From Filosporella fistucella (Eukaryota; Ascomycota; Leotiomycetes; Helotiales): a stretch of DNA of 64,000 nucleotides. Positions 21,541-33,728 of the stretch are shown piece after piece. Within the stretch, counting starts at the first letter, position 1; each line of letters starts with the position of its first letter. The stretch is taken from positions 620,001-684,000 of the forward strand of contig JAQJZZ010000018.1 in the NCBI GenBank assembly GCA_030077755.1, read 5' to 3'. Below the pieces are notes generated by a model. It did not search any database. It had not been told where the DNA came from and saw only the letters and a list, made by a program, of their open reading frames with translations. Both the position numbers and the translations under genes were made by a program.

Positions 21541-23951
21541 TCAAAGATTGAAATCGAATCCATTAAAAATATTTGCATTGACGGTTGGATCCCCATAGGC
21601 GTACTCTCCAAGTCCAGCTTCAATATCCCAAAGTGTACCATCATTCAAGAATGCCCATTGCAATATGTCATCTCCAGGTGGTTGGTGTTGAGATACCGCA
21701 CCTGCTGTGTTGCCACCTTCATTGTTTGGCAGATGCCAGTCTGCCGAGGGTGCATAAAGGTGACTGCAATGGTTGTCTATATGCTGCATGTTCCCAGCAC
21801 CTGATGTGTCGAACCTGACGCTGCCTCCTGCTGGGTTCATTTGGGACTGTTCATAATACCCCACATTCTGATCCTGCACACGTGGCTCAGGAACCATAAC
21901 ATTCCCGTTGAACCCCGCTGGACCCCCAACAGCATTAACAGGAACAAACTGCTGCTTCCTCGGCTGCGCAGTCTTCCTCGTAAAATTCCTCCTCAAAGCC
22001 TCAAACACGATAGCATAGTGCCTCGCATCAGGCAGCAGCGTTCCCATCGTATGCAAAAGACTCTCACACGCAGCCAAAGCATTCAAAGGTTCTGTCGCAA
22101 GAGTCCTATTCGCTATATCCCCAGCAGAAAGGCAGAACAATATTGAAAGCCCAGCAGTAAAAATCATTTGAAAATAGCTCCTCGTATATGTAATCTTCTT
22201 GCGTTCAAATAGATCGGCAAAGAGGAGAGTTGTCTTTGTAGCTGAATCCAGGCATAACTCCAAGAGGTCTTTTGGGGGCAATCCGTTATGTTTGGGGACC
22301 AGATCAACGGCTTTTCTGATCAAAAGGAGACGTTCCCGGGAAAGTAGGAAGTCGTACCATTCCGGAGTTTCGTATAAGCATCTGGGGTTTTCGAATATTG
22401 GGGATGATTTGCGCCACTCTTCGAGGTCTTGCAGGAGCTCGTCCAAATCGCTATACACCTGTCCGGTAGCTAAGAACAATTGGTTGGGAGATGTGGTTCC
22501 ATCAACTTTTGACGACGAGAATTTGGCGTGAACTTTTGATGTGATCTGTCGAAGTCGGATACAGTAGAAAAAGACGGACATCTCGTTCGTTCCAGTTGGG
22601 GTATGTACGTTGCAAAGTACGTCCAAGGAAGGTACGACGCCCCGGGCAGCGATTACCTCTTCATCGTCCGCATTTGCTGGGAAGCCGATCTCGATATCTC
22701 GATCTGCAATGGCGAATGGTCTATCAAGAGTTATCGAACTGTAGCGATCAATCATGTAGCACTCCCAGAAAACTCTCCGTCGAAGCTGTTCTTCTAGAAG
22801 ATCCATCTCGACGTATGGTTTGCGATGATAGTCTTGCTCGATACACATTCGTGTACATAGTTGTGTGATATCCCATACGGAAGTACCTATATTCCATTAG
22901 CAAAAGTTGAAAAATGGATGGGTGTGACTAGCCGATGTGGTGATAAATCCCGAACCTCCCAATAAGTAGAAGATCTTCAATAGCAAGTAAACCACTCGAC
23001 AGAAAATTCTTGTCAAAATATTGGATAGCAGCAAGGTAGTATCCAAAAGGATGATATTGGTGAGTTCCATTACGATAAAGAGGCACTGCGCCAATGGCAA
23101 ATATCATGAACGTGCGGAATAGATCACGTGGTGTATGGCCGGCGCGGTCATATGAGTACACTCTTTTGAAGGTGTCATGGACATCCTGTCTAAGCAGAAA
23201 GGGGTTCTGGACATGTGATCTCTCAAGGCTGTATTAATCAAGGTCAGAAATATAGCACTTTTGGATCCTCTGGGAAATACCAACTATGTGTCTGTCAAAA
23301 TATGTGCATCTGCTATAGAAGGGAGCCCATTTGCCTTCATTGCAGTTTCCGCTGCTTGTGAATGTTTGGCCAGATTTTGCAGTAGATCTGCGTGATTCTC
23401 TCTCCACTCTGTATCTGTGAAGAGGGATCTTATGAAACTGCAATTTGAAAATCTCAGCTGCACGAACATCCAATTCAAGTCAATAATTACATACCTCAAA
23501 CCACTCCCCTCCACGAAATTTGAAGGCTTATCCACAGACCGACTTGTATGCTCTGTCTCTGCAAAGCTAGCACCCGTTGGGTGATCCCTAGCTTCATCTT
23601 GAGTTTCTGACAGCTCCCCAATCTCTGCCGTCAACAGTCGTTCTTTTTCTTCAAGTTCGTATATATCTCTATGACGCGTCAGCATGTGTCCCCGTGTATA
23701 CACCAGATGCCTTACTGTCTAGTGTATTTCTCATTATTGGCGGGATCAAGAATGATACATTCGCTGCCGGTCTTGGTGCAAGGACCACATTTCGGACGGC
23801 CATCATCACACTGAAAGATATCAGTTTCGTCAACGATTTGTAATTGGGCAATTGCCGTATGCTTTTGGCATCTTACCTTGACTTTGCGTTGATGGCACAA
23901 TTGGCAAGCAGGGAGGTGGCGGAATTGTGGGGCGGGCTGTGATACAGCCAT
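21541..23951 (-). CDS. Zn2Cys6 transcription factor with fungal-specific TF domain
   Basis: Exons 23951-23877, 23810-23716, 23668-23495, 23437-23285, 23228-22933 and 22886-21541 join in phase to 712 residues. The zinc cluster ACQLCHQRKVK/CDDGRPKCGPCTKTGSEC is split after the third Lys by a 66-nt intron without stop codons. A coiled-coil dimerisation stretch (DIYELEEKERLLTAEIGELS) follows, then the regulatory domain with RRRVFWECYMIDRYSS and the C-terminal acidic/Gln-rich tail. The intron at 22887-22932 works only with a GC donor (GCTAGT), joining YHHIG to TSVWDITQLC; this donor is weaker than usual, so the junction is provisional. Likely controls the adjacent aldolase and transporter genes (inference from location). 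Confidence 0.85.
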
Positions 23952-24754
23952 TGTTGTTTCGGAGATCTTCCGTCAAGTCATGAGTGAGGCAGGCCTCTCA
24001 CAGGAAGGTGTTTCGGCCTTGATATTTGCATAGGGATGAGATATTTTATTTATCTTCGGACATTTTGCGAGAGATCCATCGACGAGTGAGTTGGGTAATG
24101 GGGGGAAGTGGATATGAAAAAGCTAGTGGAGTGTGGAGTTGCTATGTGGAGCATAAGCGACCCCGCTCCAGCTGGTGGCCTCCCCAACGCAAGGTTTCGG
24201 CGCATTTCCGACAGCATTCAGCATTGCTCTCGAGTCAGATGCCTCTGATCTTTTGGCTCTGACTCGCTTTGCAGTAAATGCTTGTTGCGAACCCGAGGCT
24301 TGGATTGGACATTCTATTTGATAAAATCAAGACTTCGCGAATTTACCATGTTCTCCTCTATAGACTGAGCTTCGACCGGAGGTGAAGTTACTTCGGTTGA
24401 GGATGAGAGCTTTCTGTTGGTCCCCGCAGGACTTGACTTTTAGCGAGGGTTGGACAACCAGAAGCCTAACGGCGACAACATATAGGGGTTGAAGCCTACA
24501 AATCGCTTATCTCTGGGGTGCTTTATAGGACGAAGCGCTAGAGCCCACGAAATTTGTAGCCACGTAAGTTCCATGATCACTTGTTCAAGTTGACTTGTAA
24601 AAACGAGACTTTGGGGGCCTCAGCTGGCTTGTATACGATTTCTGCACTCTCAATTCACATAAACAGCTCTTCAAGTGACGAGCATGCGATTAATAATGTG
24701 ACAACTCCTAAGTTTTCTGATACAAGAAATTTTACTCCACAATAAACTCTCAAG
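23952..24754. promoter_or_regulatory. Intergenic / promoter region of the Zn2Cys6 gene
   Basis: No gene recognised. It separates the start of the regulator from the 3' end of the MFS gene, so it should carry the regulator's promoter and the transporter's 3' end. Confidence 0.4.
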
Positions 24755-26650
24755 CTAGCGTGATTCCGTCTCAATATGCTCAGCCCTACCATCAATATCC
24801 CGCTTCGCAGCATATACCTCCTCAACTTCCGAGGCTTTCATATCTTTCCCTTCAAGCGACAAATCCTCTCTATTTGCATAGGCAACTTTACGAACCGTAT
24901 ACCAAGGCCTCTGAAACAAGCTATCCAGAGATTCCAAAGATCTCCCTGTCGTGTCCTGCAGAGACATCAGTATTCGCGAATTCAAAAACAAAGGTGTGTG
25001 TGGAGTTGTAGAGGGGACCTTACAGGCATGGCAAAGAACACGTAAACAAGACCAATAAGACAGAAACTGCCAAAGAAAACAAAAGCACCCCATCTATGTG
25101 TCGCAGCCAAAAGACTTGGCATCGCACGAGAACAGCCAAAGTAAAAGGCCCAATGGAACGCCATACTAATCGACATATTCAAAGACCGAATTCGGGTTGG
25201 GAATACTTCCGATCCAACTAAATAAGGGATAGAGAACCACCCAATACTCCAACCCACGGCGTGAAGATAGATAGCGACAATTGCCCCAGTCGACGCCCGG
25301 GAGATATTTGGTTGAGAGGAAATATAGCTCGCCGACATTCCCGTCGTTGCACCAAGATATCCTCCAACGTAAGTGAGAGTAAGAAGTTGGAGGGTAATAC
25401 CAGTCATAAGTGATCGTCGTCTCCCAGCAAAATCAACAATAAATAACGCAAAAGCCAAGGTACTAACGAACTTGACAACCCCGTAAATTCCAGTAGCCAA
25501 AAAGGTAGTTTCAGTACCAACAATACCAAGGTACCCAAAGATCGTAGGAGAGTATTGAGTGATAGCATTTGCACCAGACCATTGCGAGAATAGAGTCGCT
25601 AAAAAGATCAAGAAGAAGCGACGACGATTCTCAACGGGGATGAATGTTTCCTTGAGGAGATCCCATTGGGAGGCGCCAGCAACGGATTCCATTTCATGCA
25701 AGAGCTGGAAGTCCATTCCTGCGAGCTCGGCAACGACAACAGGGTGCTCAGCAGGCAGATTTCGAAGTCTTGACAAAGTGGCCGAAGCAGCGCTTCTTCG
25801 ATCTTTAGATAATAGCCATCTTGGAGACTCTGGGGTGAGGAAAGTTCCTATGCCCCAAATTGTGGGAGGGACGATTTGGAGGAGAGTGGGGATGCGCCAT
25901 TGATTGTTTGTTCCCGCGTAGTGTTTGGTTACGCCATAATTGATAAAGAAACCGAGAACGACACCAAGTTGCTGACATGCTGCATATTGGAGGGTAAGGA
26001 GGCCTCGAATGGATTTGGGTGCGATCTGAAGATAGTTAGCATTCATGCAGGCGTTAGAAAGATTCGTCACATTGTAGCAGCATACCTCAGAAATGTACAT
26101 AGGCGGAACAACAGTGGTCACACCGATTCCAATACCAGAAATGAATCTGGATGCGTATAACCCGCTCAAATTACCATTGCAGAATCCCTGACCGAGAATT
26201 CCGGCCATGTAGATTAATGTTGCTCCTCGGAGGGTCCACCTTCGACCAAAGAGATCGTTAAAATATGTGCACTGATGTCCTCAATGTCAGCTTTTCCTGC
26301 GTCAAAAATGTGAGGATTATATACATACACCAATACACCCAAATACAGCTCCGGCAGTAGCAATTGAGACAACCCAACCTTTGGTGTTGGCGTATTCATC
26401 GGTCGATTGATGAGCGACCCCAAAAGTCTCTTTAAACTTGCTCTGCACAACCAATGAAGCGATGTTTCCTGTTGATTTGCCATATTAGCAGTGTTCAGAT
26501 GTAAAGATTATTTCAGGGAACCATACCTTCATCAAAGCCCTTCGCAATACCAGGAAGCGCAAAGACTAAAGTACACAAGAAAAGATACGCATTGAAGATC
26601 TCCTGTGGAGAATCCTTCATCGCCTGGCGGGTTTCCGCTATGAGACCCAT
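24755..26650 (-). CDS. MFS sugar-transporter-family permease
   Basis: Exons 26650-26527, 26468-26329, 26271-26086, 26025-25024 and 24955-24755 give 550 residues. Twelve-helix sugar/H+ symporter family of the plasma membrane. Visible family marks: AKGFDEGNIAS after helix 1, FNDLFGRRWTLRG (D-x-x-G-R-R between helices 2 and 3), PESPRWLLSKDRR after helix 6, DFAGRRRSL between helices 8 and 9, and a C-terminal TTGRSLESLDSLF corresponding to the usual PETKGRTLEE. A 60-nt stop-free intron lies at 26026-26085. Sits between a regulator and a lactonase, consistent with uptake of the substrate of the cluster. Could carry a sugar, quinate-like compound or sugar acid; sequence does not decide. Confidence 0.88.
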
Positions 26651-27580
26651 ATTGTACTTGAGAAAGTTATCTTATCAAGATATTCGTTATTCTTTCTCCT
26701 TCTCCAGAGGTATCAAAGAGAACTGTAAAAGAATAAAGGGAAGAGTGACGACAAAAGAAATCAAATCATAACGCAAAGACGATGAACTTTATACAAAATA
26801 ATGCATCAAGCTTCTGAAATCAGCTCGAGCAATAGGAGACAACAATATGTATTATCACTTGTCATGGGTCCCATGCTGTCCGACAAATTTGGAAAAGATG
26901 GGGAAGCGGAGGATTAGTGGTCTTCCTCGTCTTCCCAACTTTTTTGTCTGGGGTTGAGGTGCACGTGGGGCTAGGCGGGTGTGTTTGAGTCATGAGGTGG
27001 CTTGGGTTTCGGAAGGGGGCGCTTGAGGCATCGCTAACGCCGACAAACCCCGTTTTCTTCCCCCGCTTCCCCTCTTTGTGGGAAATGTGGCTGGAAGTGT
27101 GGTCTCGGTGGATTTCCGATGAAGATGTTTCTTCCACTCCATTCTAACCACTCTGCACAGTTACCATCGTCCGACCTGCATGTTTCTCGGCCGGGAAGCG
27201 GAAGGCAGATCACCCAACCAAGGCTGCATGAGGAGTTATACAAATTGGAAAATGTGAGGGTCCACGACAGTAAGGTAGGTGTTTGTGTTTCAAAGAAGCC
27301 CAAAAATTCAGAACACAAATTAGCACAAGTTAACAAAATAAAATATTTTAGGCTATTACTACATTATCGTTTGATTCATCTCTGAAGGGCTATTGCGGGG
27401 TAACTCTGTGCCTCTTACGTGGATTCCGGCGTGCAACATTAGGTCTAGCTCACTTGGTCATCGCCACATATTCTACCTATCCCAAAAGATACTCCGTCCA
27501 AACCTTAAGTTCCCTACCTAGTTCTCCAAATTTATATCCTCATTTCCCTCCTCCACACCACGTGCACCCAACTGTCAACT
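26651..27580. promoter_or_regulatory. Divergent intergenic region (MFS / lactonase)
   Basis: About 930 bp between two divergent start codons, so it should hold both promoters. No gene or repeat recognised; open frames on both strands at 26862-27385 mirror each other and show no motif. Confidence 0.45.
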
Positions 27581-28581
27581 ATGAACTTCTACCCACCACC
27601 CCCGACAATCACGGCCTCCCTATACGCTAGCATTCCCGAATCCCTTCGCTGTACAGGCCAGGAAACAGAATGGCAAAGCGGCTCCGCACTTCCCTTCTCA
27701 GGAATATTTCTCGAAGGACCAACTACAGATGATAAAGGAAATCTCTTCATTGTCGATATTCCATATGGCCGAATCTTGAAAATTGATAAGGAAAAGAATG
27801 TCACAGAATGTGTAAGGTGGGATGGAGAACCGAATGGGTTGGCCATTAGACATGATGGGCAAATTGTTGTTGCGGATTATAAACAGGTAAGTTTCCTCCC
27901 TCCCCCTTCCCCTTTCCAAGTATTTGGAGTTTCAGCTTATTCATTGATGATATTCAGGGTATAATGCTCTTCGACCCCTCCACCAACAAAATCTCCCCCC
28001 TCCTCACTCGCCGCAACCTAGAACGCTTCAAAGGGCCCAACGACCTAATCGTCGACTCAAAAAACAACATCTACTTCACCGACCAAGGCCAAACTGGGAT
28101 TACTGATCCAACCGGGAAAGTCTACCGTCTCTCCCCTTCCGGCCAACTCGACTGCCTCGTCACCAACGGCGTTTCCCCAAACGGCCTTGTCCTCTCCCCC
28201 GACGAACGATTCCTCTTCGTTGCAATGACACGCGCGAATCAAGTTTGGCGTCTCCCTCTCCAACCAGACGGCTCAACTACAAAAGCAGGGGTTTTCTTTC
28301 AATCTTTTGGGACTGCGGGACCGGATGGATTGTGTATGGATGAGGAAGGGAGTCTTTTTGTTTGTCATCCCAGTTTATGGAGTGTTTTTGTGGTTGATCA
28401 TTGGGGAATGCCGAAGGCGAGGATTGTTAGTTGTGGGGGGTTGAATTTGACGAATTGTACGTTTGGGGGGAAGGAGAATAAGACTTTATTTATTACGGAT
28501 AGTTTGGAGGGGAATGTGCAGACAGTGGAGTGGCATTGTAGGGGGGCAGTGATGCCGAGGGCTGTAAAAGTAGCCGAATAG
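27581..28581 (+). CDS. SMP-30/gluconolactonase-family lactonase
   Basis: Two exons, 27581-27886 and 27958-28581, giving 309 residues, typical of this six-bladed beta-propeller family. These enzymes hydrolyse sugar lactones (for example gluconolactone) and related esters with one divalent metal. Blade motifs are visible in order: FLEGPTTDDKGNLFIVDIPYG (quoted to 20: FLEGPTTDDKGNLFIVDIPY) with the metal-binding Glu, GEPNGLAIRHDG, KGPNDLIVDSKNNIYFTD (metal-binding Asn), SPNGLVLSPDERFLFV (metal-binding Asp region), and PDGLCMDEEGSLFV. The 71-nt intron has GTAAGT and TTCAG ends. No signal peptide, so cytosolic. Together with the LigI-like amidohydrolase this gives the cluster two candidate lactone-opening enzymes. 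Confidence 0.88.
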
Positions 28582-28973
28582 TGGAGTATTATGTGAACTT
28601 GAGCTCTTTTTGTCTTGATCTCTTGCAAAGAGAGTGATTACATGTGAATCTTTTTAATGTATCTTTGAATAAGCACCCGTTTAAGCTGTGGGCTCTCCTC
28701 TAGTGCTGGGAATGTCAAGGCCGATGTTTCTTTATTCAGAAAAACCACAGAGCAAAAAAGAAGGTCACACAACATCTCGTTCATGTGCGACTCAATATCC
28801 AGTGGTATATGACGACCGAGGCGCGGTAGCCATTTGTGGTTTGTGCACTAGGAAAATTTACCCGACATTAGTATCGGTTTCGACGACGAGGAGACACAAA
28901 AGATCCTAAATGATTTCAATGTCTTTACATTCTCTATCTAAATACCCAAAACGCCACCAACCATGCCCATTCC
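28582..28973. other. Short intergenic region between convergent genes
   Basis: Convergent 3' ends of the lactonase and the dehydrogenase. Nothing recognised beyond the two downstream regions. Confidence 0.4.
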
Positions 28974-29957
28974 TCACGACTCCAACGAACCCAAATACTT
29001 GTGCAAATTATCAATCGCAGCCTTCGCAGTCAGTAACTGTGTATCCGCCGTCGCAGCCCCAATATGCGGCGTACTAATCACATTTAAATTCTCCCACAGC
29101 TTCCCGTACCTCTCCGGGCTCGGCGGTTCCTGTTCATGACAATCCAGTCCCGCTCCCCAAATCAATTTTTCTTGCAATGCTCTCCCAAGATCTTCCTCAT
29201 TTACAATTCCTCCTCTTGCGGCATTGATCAGGATAGCTGTTCTCTTCATTTTTTTGAGTTCGTTGTAGGAGATCAAGTTTCGTGTCTCATTGGTCAAGGG
29301 GACGTGGATGGTTAGGATGTCGCAGGTGGTGTATACTTCTTCGATAGTCGAGGCTCTTTCGTGGGGGGTGTGTGACCACGCACCTGCTGGAAGGAAGGGA
29401 TCGTATGCAATAACCTCCGCATCAAACGCTCCTCGGAAAATCTCCGCAACTGTTCGCCCAATATGTCCCATTCCCAAGACTCCAATTTTCTTCTTGTAAA
29501 GGGTGAGACCTGAACAAGTTTCCTTGTTGATAGGTTGGTCGAGTTGTCGTTGTGTAATTGATCGGATTTCTCGCGCAACAGACATTGTGAGAGCGAGAAC
29601 AAGTTCTGCGACAGCGCGAGCATTGACCCCTGGTGTATTCAGGATTTTAATGTTTCGTTCTTCGCAAGAATTTTGGTCGATTTTATCGATTCCAACTCCT
29701 TGTTTGCCAATAGCGACGAGGTTTGGACAGCTGGCGATATCTTCTGCGCGCATCCAAGACGATTTCATCAGAATTGCTCTAGCATTTGATCGCCAGTTCT
29801 TGAATTCTGGGTCTGATGGGAGGATGACATTGAATATTGTTCTTGCATGTTCGATTGCTTGTGGGTGAAATTGATCGACAAAATAGACTGTTTGCTTCCC
29901 TTTGCTGGGGAAGACTGGCGTTGAGTCGTGGAGGTCGAGGGTGCTGGTTGGTGCCAT
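28974..29957 (-). CDS. D-isomer-specific 2-hydroxyacid dehydrogenase
   Basis: Single exon, 327 residues from the ATG at 29957 (MAPTSTLDLHDS); the frame is open 75 codons further upstream but that extension has no family features. NAD(P)-dependent interconversion of a 2-keto acid and a D-2-hydroxy acid. Visible: catalytic-domain start VYFVDQFHP, GKQGVGIDKID, the nucleotide-binding GVLGMGHIGRTVAEIF (GxGxxG), catalytic Arg in INAARGGIVNEEDL, Glu in GLDCHEQEPPSPE and His in STPHIGAATADT. All three catalytic residues are present, so the enzyme should be active. Members include glycerate, glyoxylate and phosphoglycerate dehydrogenases; substrate undetermined. Part of the 20-36 kb catabolic cluster. 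Confidence 0.9.
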   Translation of the reverse strand: MAPTSTLDLHDSTPVFPSKGKQTVYFVDQFHPQAIEHARTIFNVILPSDPEFKNWRSNARAILMKSSWMRAEDIASCPNLVAIGKQGVGIDKIDQNSCEERNIKILNTPGVNARAVAELVLALTMSVAREIRSITQRQLDQPINKETCSGLTLYKKKIGVLGMGHIGRTVAEIFRGAFDAEVIAYDPFLPAGAWSHTPHERASTIEEVYTTCDILTIHVPLTNETRNLISYNELKKMKRTAILINAARGGIVNEEDLGRALQEKLIWGAGLDCHEQEPPSPERYGKLWENLNVISTPHIGAATADTQLLTAKAAIDNLHKYLGSLES

Positions 29958-30219
29958 TGTGAATGTTTGGATGAGAAGTGCGCTTGTGTCAAACAATTGT
30001 GTGACAATCGCAGAAGCATTGATATATTTTAGATGAAATTGTTCATGTACTTCATGTAGATAGGTTGTCCAGGCGGGGTTTCGGACTGGTGGGGTAAGCT
30101 TCGGTCCTGGGCCGAAGGGCAGCTTCTTCGAGCTGTGGAGACCCCACTTTGTCGGAACGCAATATTTTCGGAGCCTATCCATACAGAATATTGGAATTCA
30201 GATGGTGGAACATGAAGAT

Positions 30220-32443
30220 CTATGTTCTCGGTAACCCCGTTGATGTTTCTGACCGGGCAGTCACGAAGTGTTCGATGAATTGCCTCATCCGTCGAGGCAC
30301 AAATGGAGGAGGATTTTGCAACAAGTCTTGCTGATTCCCCTGTTGAGTTTTAGCTGATCATTTCCATCGTATAAATCTTTAAGAGATGACTTACCTCGTG
30401 AGTATTGCAGCCCTCCAATGCAGCATCCAGCAGCGCATTCAGGACGCGTCGAAGACCTTTGATGAACGAAAATCTTTCTCCGATGATCGTTAAGAGCGTT
30501 AAGCACTTATTCGTTATCTTCGATACTCGGAAAATATGTTGGCCGCTGTGATGGCTAGATCCAGCTGAGAGACATAGGTGAACGACTCCTGCAGAAAATA
30601 TATCGTATCCATCAACAAACGAGCCAACAAAATTGTGATGATCAGCTTGATCATATAATTGGGAGATCAAGCGTGCACAACTTGAGATGGCATCTTCCTT
30701 GATATCTCGATAATTACCGATGGAAGATGATTTGATATGCGCCGCTTGATCTTCTGGCGTAACGATTTGAAGCAGAGTCCTGCAGGCTAGCTGTTCAACA
30801 CGTCTTGATACAAGCTGGCGATCTTTTGCAAGCAGGTTTACTGCCAGGGGGGTTTCTCTCCAAAAGGACAGATTAGAGTGGTCGAAGATCTTATGGCGTT
30901 TCCGCATCCGAACGCTTGAAATTAATCTTGCTTGTGAAATTATATGCTCAGGCAAAGTGATCCCCGGTGACGCTGTATCAAGATCATTGAGCTTTTGCGG
31001 CAGCTGTGATTCAATTTAGTGGCCTAATATTGACACCTCATGCCGCATCGAGACTAACCTGCACAGATATGTCCTCATCTTGAATACTAAATGGTCGATC
31101 CATAATTGAACTTATCGACCTTGACAATGTCAACAGGTTTTGTATTTGATAGAACCAGGCGTGACCTACCTATCGAGAATATACGTGCTCCAAAATACAC
31201 ACCTTCTTTCGTCTCTATCAATGTCTGAGATGCCTGGATCATCGGCCTCTTTGTGTAGTCTCAGGGTAATGCATTTCTTCATCGCCAGTCCCACCAAATT
31301 CCACGTTGAACCACCTTGCGAGCTAAAAATAGAAAACATGATCAAGAGTAGTATGCATGAAATTACTGCCAAGTCGTCACCAGTGCCTGTAATAACTGGA
31401 AAGAGCTTCATGGAAGTAGCATGCAAGCTGGCTGTAAACGACTCTAGCCGATTTGCCTCGGGAGACAGCAATGAACCAATGGCAATCGCCATGTAAATAT
31501 TGAGGCTTGCAATAGGCGACAGACCATGATTATCGGTATTCCTGCCGGCTTGGTGATCGACAAGCACATTCTCATACTCTCGCATAAGCTTAACCTCATC
31601 AAGATGTACAAATAACAATCTTGCCTCCTCAAGATATCGAAGAATATAATCTTCAGTCGCTTCTCTTGTGATACTGACAGGCCGAGAAGCCATGATACTA
31701 TGTAGTGCAGCTGGACGTTTGAACAGACCATTGTTACGAGCACCAGAAGGCGCCGAATTCATTTCTTCAGTACTGACTGCAGCAATGATCATGTTCTCAA
31801 GCGCAAGATGACGGGCAAAATCCTCAGATCGATCACGTGGTTCTGCCATTGCACTCATGGACAAGAATCCAATCTCGCCCATAGTGGCTCGTACAGATCC
31901 ATCATCAAATGCAGTGCTGTCTCTTCTTAGAGAGGCTTGATTTGACGAGGAAGAAAGAGTGCGGATGGCATTGCTTCCACCTGCTAAGTGTGCACCTTGC
32001 ACTGACTCAGGAGATCTTGAGTCTATGGCGCAACGAGCACGCTTTTGCTGGCAGACATGTTCCAGCTCCTCGACTTTTCGTTTGAGAGACGCCACATATC
32101 TCGACGATGATCAGCTCTGAGGTTCTAGAAGGGAGTTGGGGTAAAAGAACTCACCCGGGGAAGGTGTGGTGGGAGATGCTTCTGTGTTTGGACAGCACTG
32201 CAGCAATGTCCGTTTTCCGAGCATTGCACTGAATGCCCAACTCAGCGCAGGAGGAACAGGATGGCAAAAGCTTGTCACACTATTTCCGTTGTCAGTCTCA
32301 GGACACGGCTTCGGAGAAAAACAAACCTTCTGCTTGCGTTTCCAGCACCTCTCGCACGCTTGATGTCGTGTTTGGCTCCCTACCTGGAGAGGGACTTCGG
32401 CCGTCACCGAGGCTTCCGAAACAGGGCCCATAGGAGTGGACAT
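30220..32443 (-). CDS. Zn2Cys6 transcription factor (second regulator in cluster)
   Basis: Exons 32443-32327, 32279-32155, 32099-31170, 31119-31059, 31003-30395 and 30339-30220 join in phase to 653 residues. The zinc cluster is ACERCWKRKQK/CDKLLPSCSSCAELGIQC, again interrupted after the Lys by a 47-nt intron, followed by the linker YVASLKRKVEELEHV (coiled coil). The regulatory domain includes RRCVFWSTYILDRSISSIMD and RPFSIQDEDI, a standard fungal-specific domain block. The last exon is short and could instead use an acceptor ten bases earlier on the transcript, ending near 30287, so the C-terminus is uncertain. Lies between the dehydrogenase and the amidohydrolase, both likely targets (inference). 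Confidence 0.85.
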
Positions 32444-32840
32444 CGCTACTGCGTCTGAACGCGATCCAGATTTCGAAATCGGACCGTTCTGTTCATCGGA
32501 CGTCGTTGAAGCATCGAATCGTGATGGACATCAAATCTGCAAGCGATGAAAGCGGAAGTTTGCTACTTTATGCATCGGACGCAGAGAATGATGGCCGAGG
32601 AAAGTTGGTGGGGGTTTTGCCGGGGAATGGGGTTAGTAACAGCACACTAAAGACAACACTAAAGTAACAAGTTTATTGGGCGCAATAGCCGGCTCGACCC
32701 TGCCTACATCGCTACTGGTACCTTGGCCGGGGCCCCCTCAGGGGATGACTTAGGGATAACTTCAAAGTTCGTGCCTGGACACGTTCGCTATCTAGAAAAC
32801 AATAATTCATACTGATCGCTTCCACGACGAAGAAAGAGAC
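32444..32840. promoter_or_regulatory. Divergent promoter (regulator / amidohydrolase)
   Basis: About 400 bp between divergent start codons; no gene. It contains several CGG/CCG and TCGGAC-type triplets near 32480-32600 that could be Zn2Cys6 sites. Confidence 0.35.
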
Positions 32841-33728
32841 ATGGCTTCTACGGGTATCCCACCGAAAGCATGGAACTCCCATGTCCATTGTTTCAACCCT
32901 GCAGCGTATCCTTTCAAGCCCGAACGTTCCTACACACCACAACCAGCACCTCTCGAAGACCTCATCAAACATGTCCGCACCGATTGCACCATGATAGTCC
33001 AAGCCTCCATCGAAGACGGTTTTGATGGTCTCCTTTCAAATCTCCACAAATTCCGAAAAGACTATCCTGGGAGAACCATTCGAGGAACCATCGCTTCAGG
33101 AGTCCGGAATGGCGGGGAATACGTTGGCAAATTGGATAACAGCACTTTTGATGACTTGCACCAAGTAGGCGTAAGATCAATACGTCTTCATGGTTCACAT
33201 GGAGGACATGGAGATAATTTAGAGTGGGTGAAGAAGCAAATCTTGCAACTCAGTCGGCTTTATCCTATGGAACGACATGGATGGAGTATTTCAGCTCAAA
33301 TTCCTCTATTGACATGGGCTGCTCTGAAAGACTTTATTATCAATAGTGTGGAGTTGAGTAAAGTTGCATTCATCGCGGATCATAATGGGTGTGCTGATCC
33401 AAGACATATCGGGACCCCTGAATTACAGAGCTTTTTAGAACTCTTGAAGTCTGGGAGATTTTATGTTAAGATCTCTGCTCTTCATCGAAGAAGTCGAGAT
33501 GTTGAGCTTATGGAGCCTATTGTGAAGTCATTTGCGCAGACTGCACCAAAGTTCCTGCTGTGGGGAAGTGATTGGCCGCATGTGGATGCAGAGCGAAAGG
33601 GACTGGAGCCATCGCCGCCACTCCATGGAGTGGATACAGATTTGGAGCTGAAGTATATTCGAAGTTGGCTATCCGAAGAGCAGTGGAATGATATGTTAGT
33701 AACAAATCCGGGGATTCTGTTTTCATAG
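32841..33728 (+). CDS. Amidohydrolase of the 2-pyrone-4,6-dicarboxylate lactonase (LigI-like) type
   Basis: Single exon, 295 residues. TIM-barrel hydrolase of the amidohydrolase-2 family. It shows the N-terminal HVHCF (HxH on strand 1), a mid-barrel FIADHNGCADP (His after strand 6) and GSDWPH (strand-8 Asp), all three family landmarks. Known relatives open lactone rings: LigI hydrolyses 2-pyrone-4,6-dicarboxylate in lignin-aromatic breakdown, others act on sugar lactones such as fuconolactone or rhamnonolactone. No secretion signal, so intracellular. Placed next to a regulator and upstream of an organic-anion-type MFS carrier. Whether it acts on an aromatic-derived pyrone or a sugar lactone cannot be told. 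Confidence 0.87.
   Translation: MASTGIPPKAWNSHVHCFNPAAYPFKPERSYTPQPAPLEDLIKHVRTDCTMIVQASIEDGFDGLLSNLHKFRKDYPGRTIRGTIASGVRNGGEYVGKLDNSTFDDLHQVGVRSIRLHGSHGGHGDNLEWVKKQILQLSRLYPMERHGWSISAQIPLLTWAALKDFIINSVELSKVAFIADHNGCADPRHIGTPELQSFLELLKSGRFYVKISALHRRSRDVELMEPIVKSFAQTAPKFLLWGSDWPHVDAERKGLEPSPPLHGVDTDLELKYIRSWLSEEQWNDMLVTNPGILFS

Noticed and set aside
29958..30182. 75-codon upstream extension of the D-2-hydroxyacid dehydrogenase
   Set aside because: Extension has no family features; the Met at 29957 gives a normal-length enzyme.
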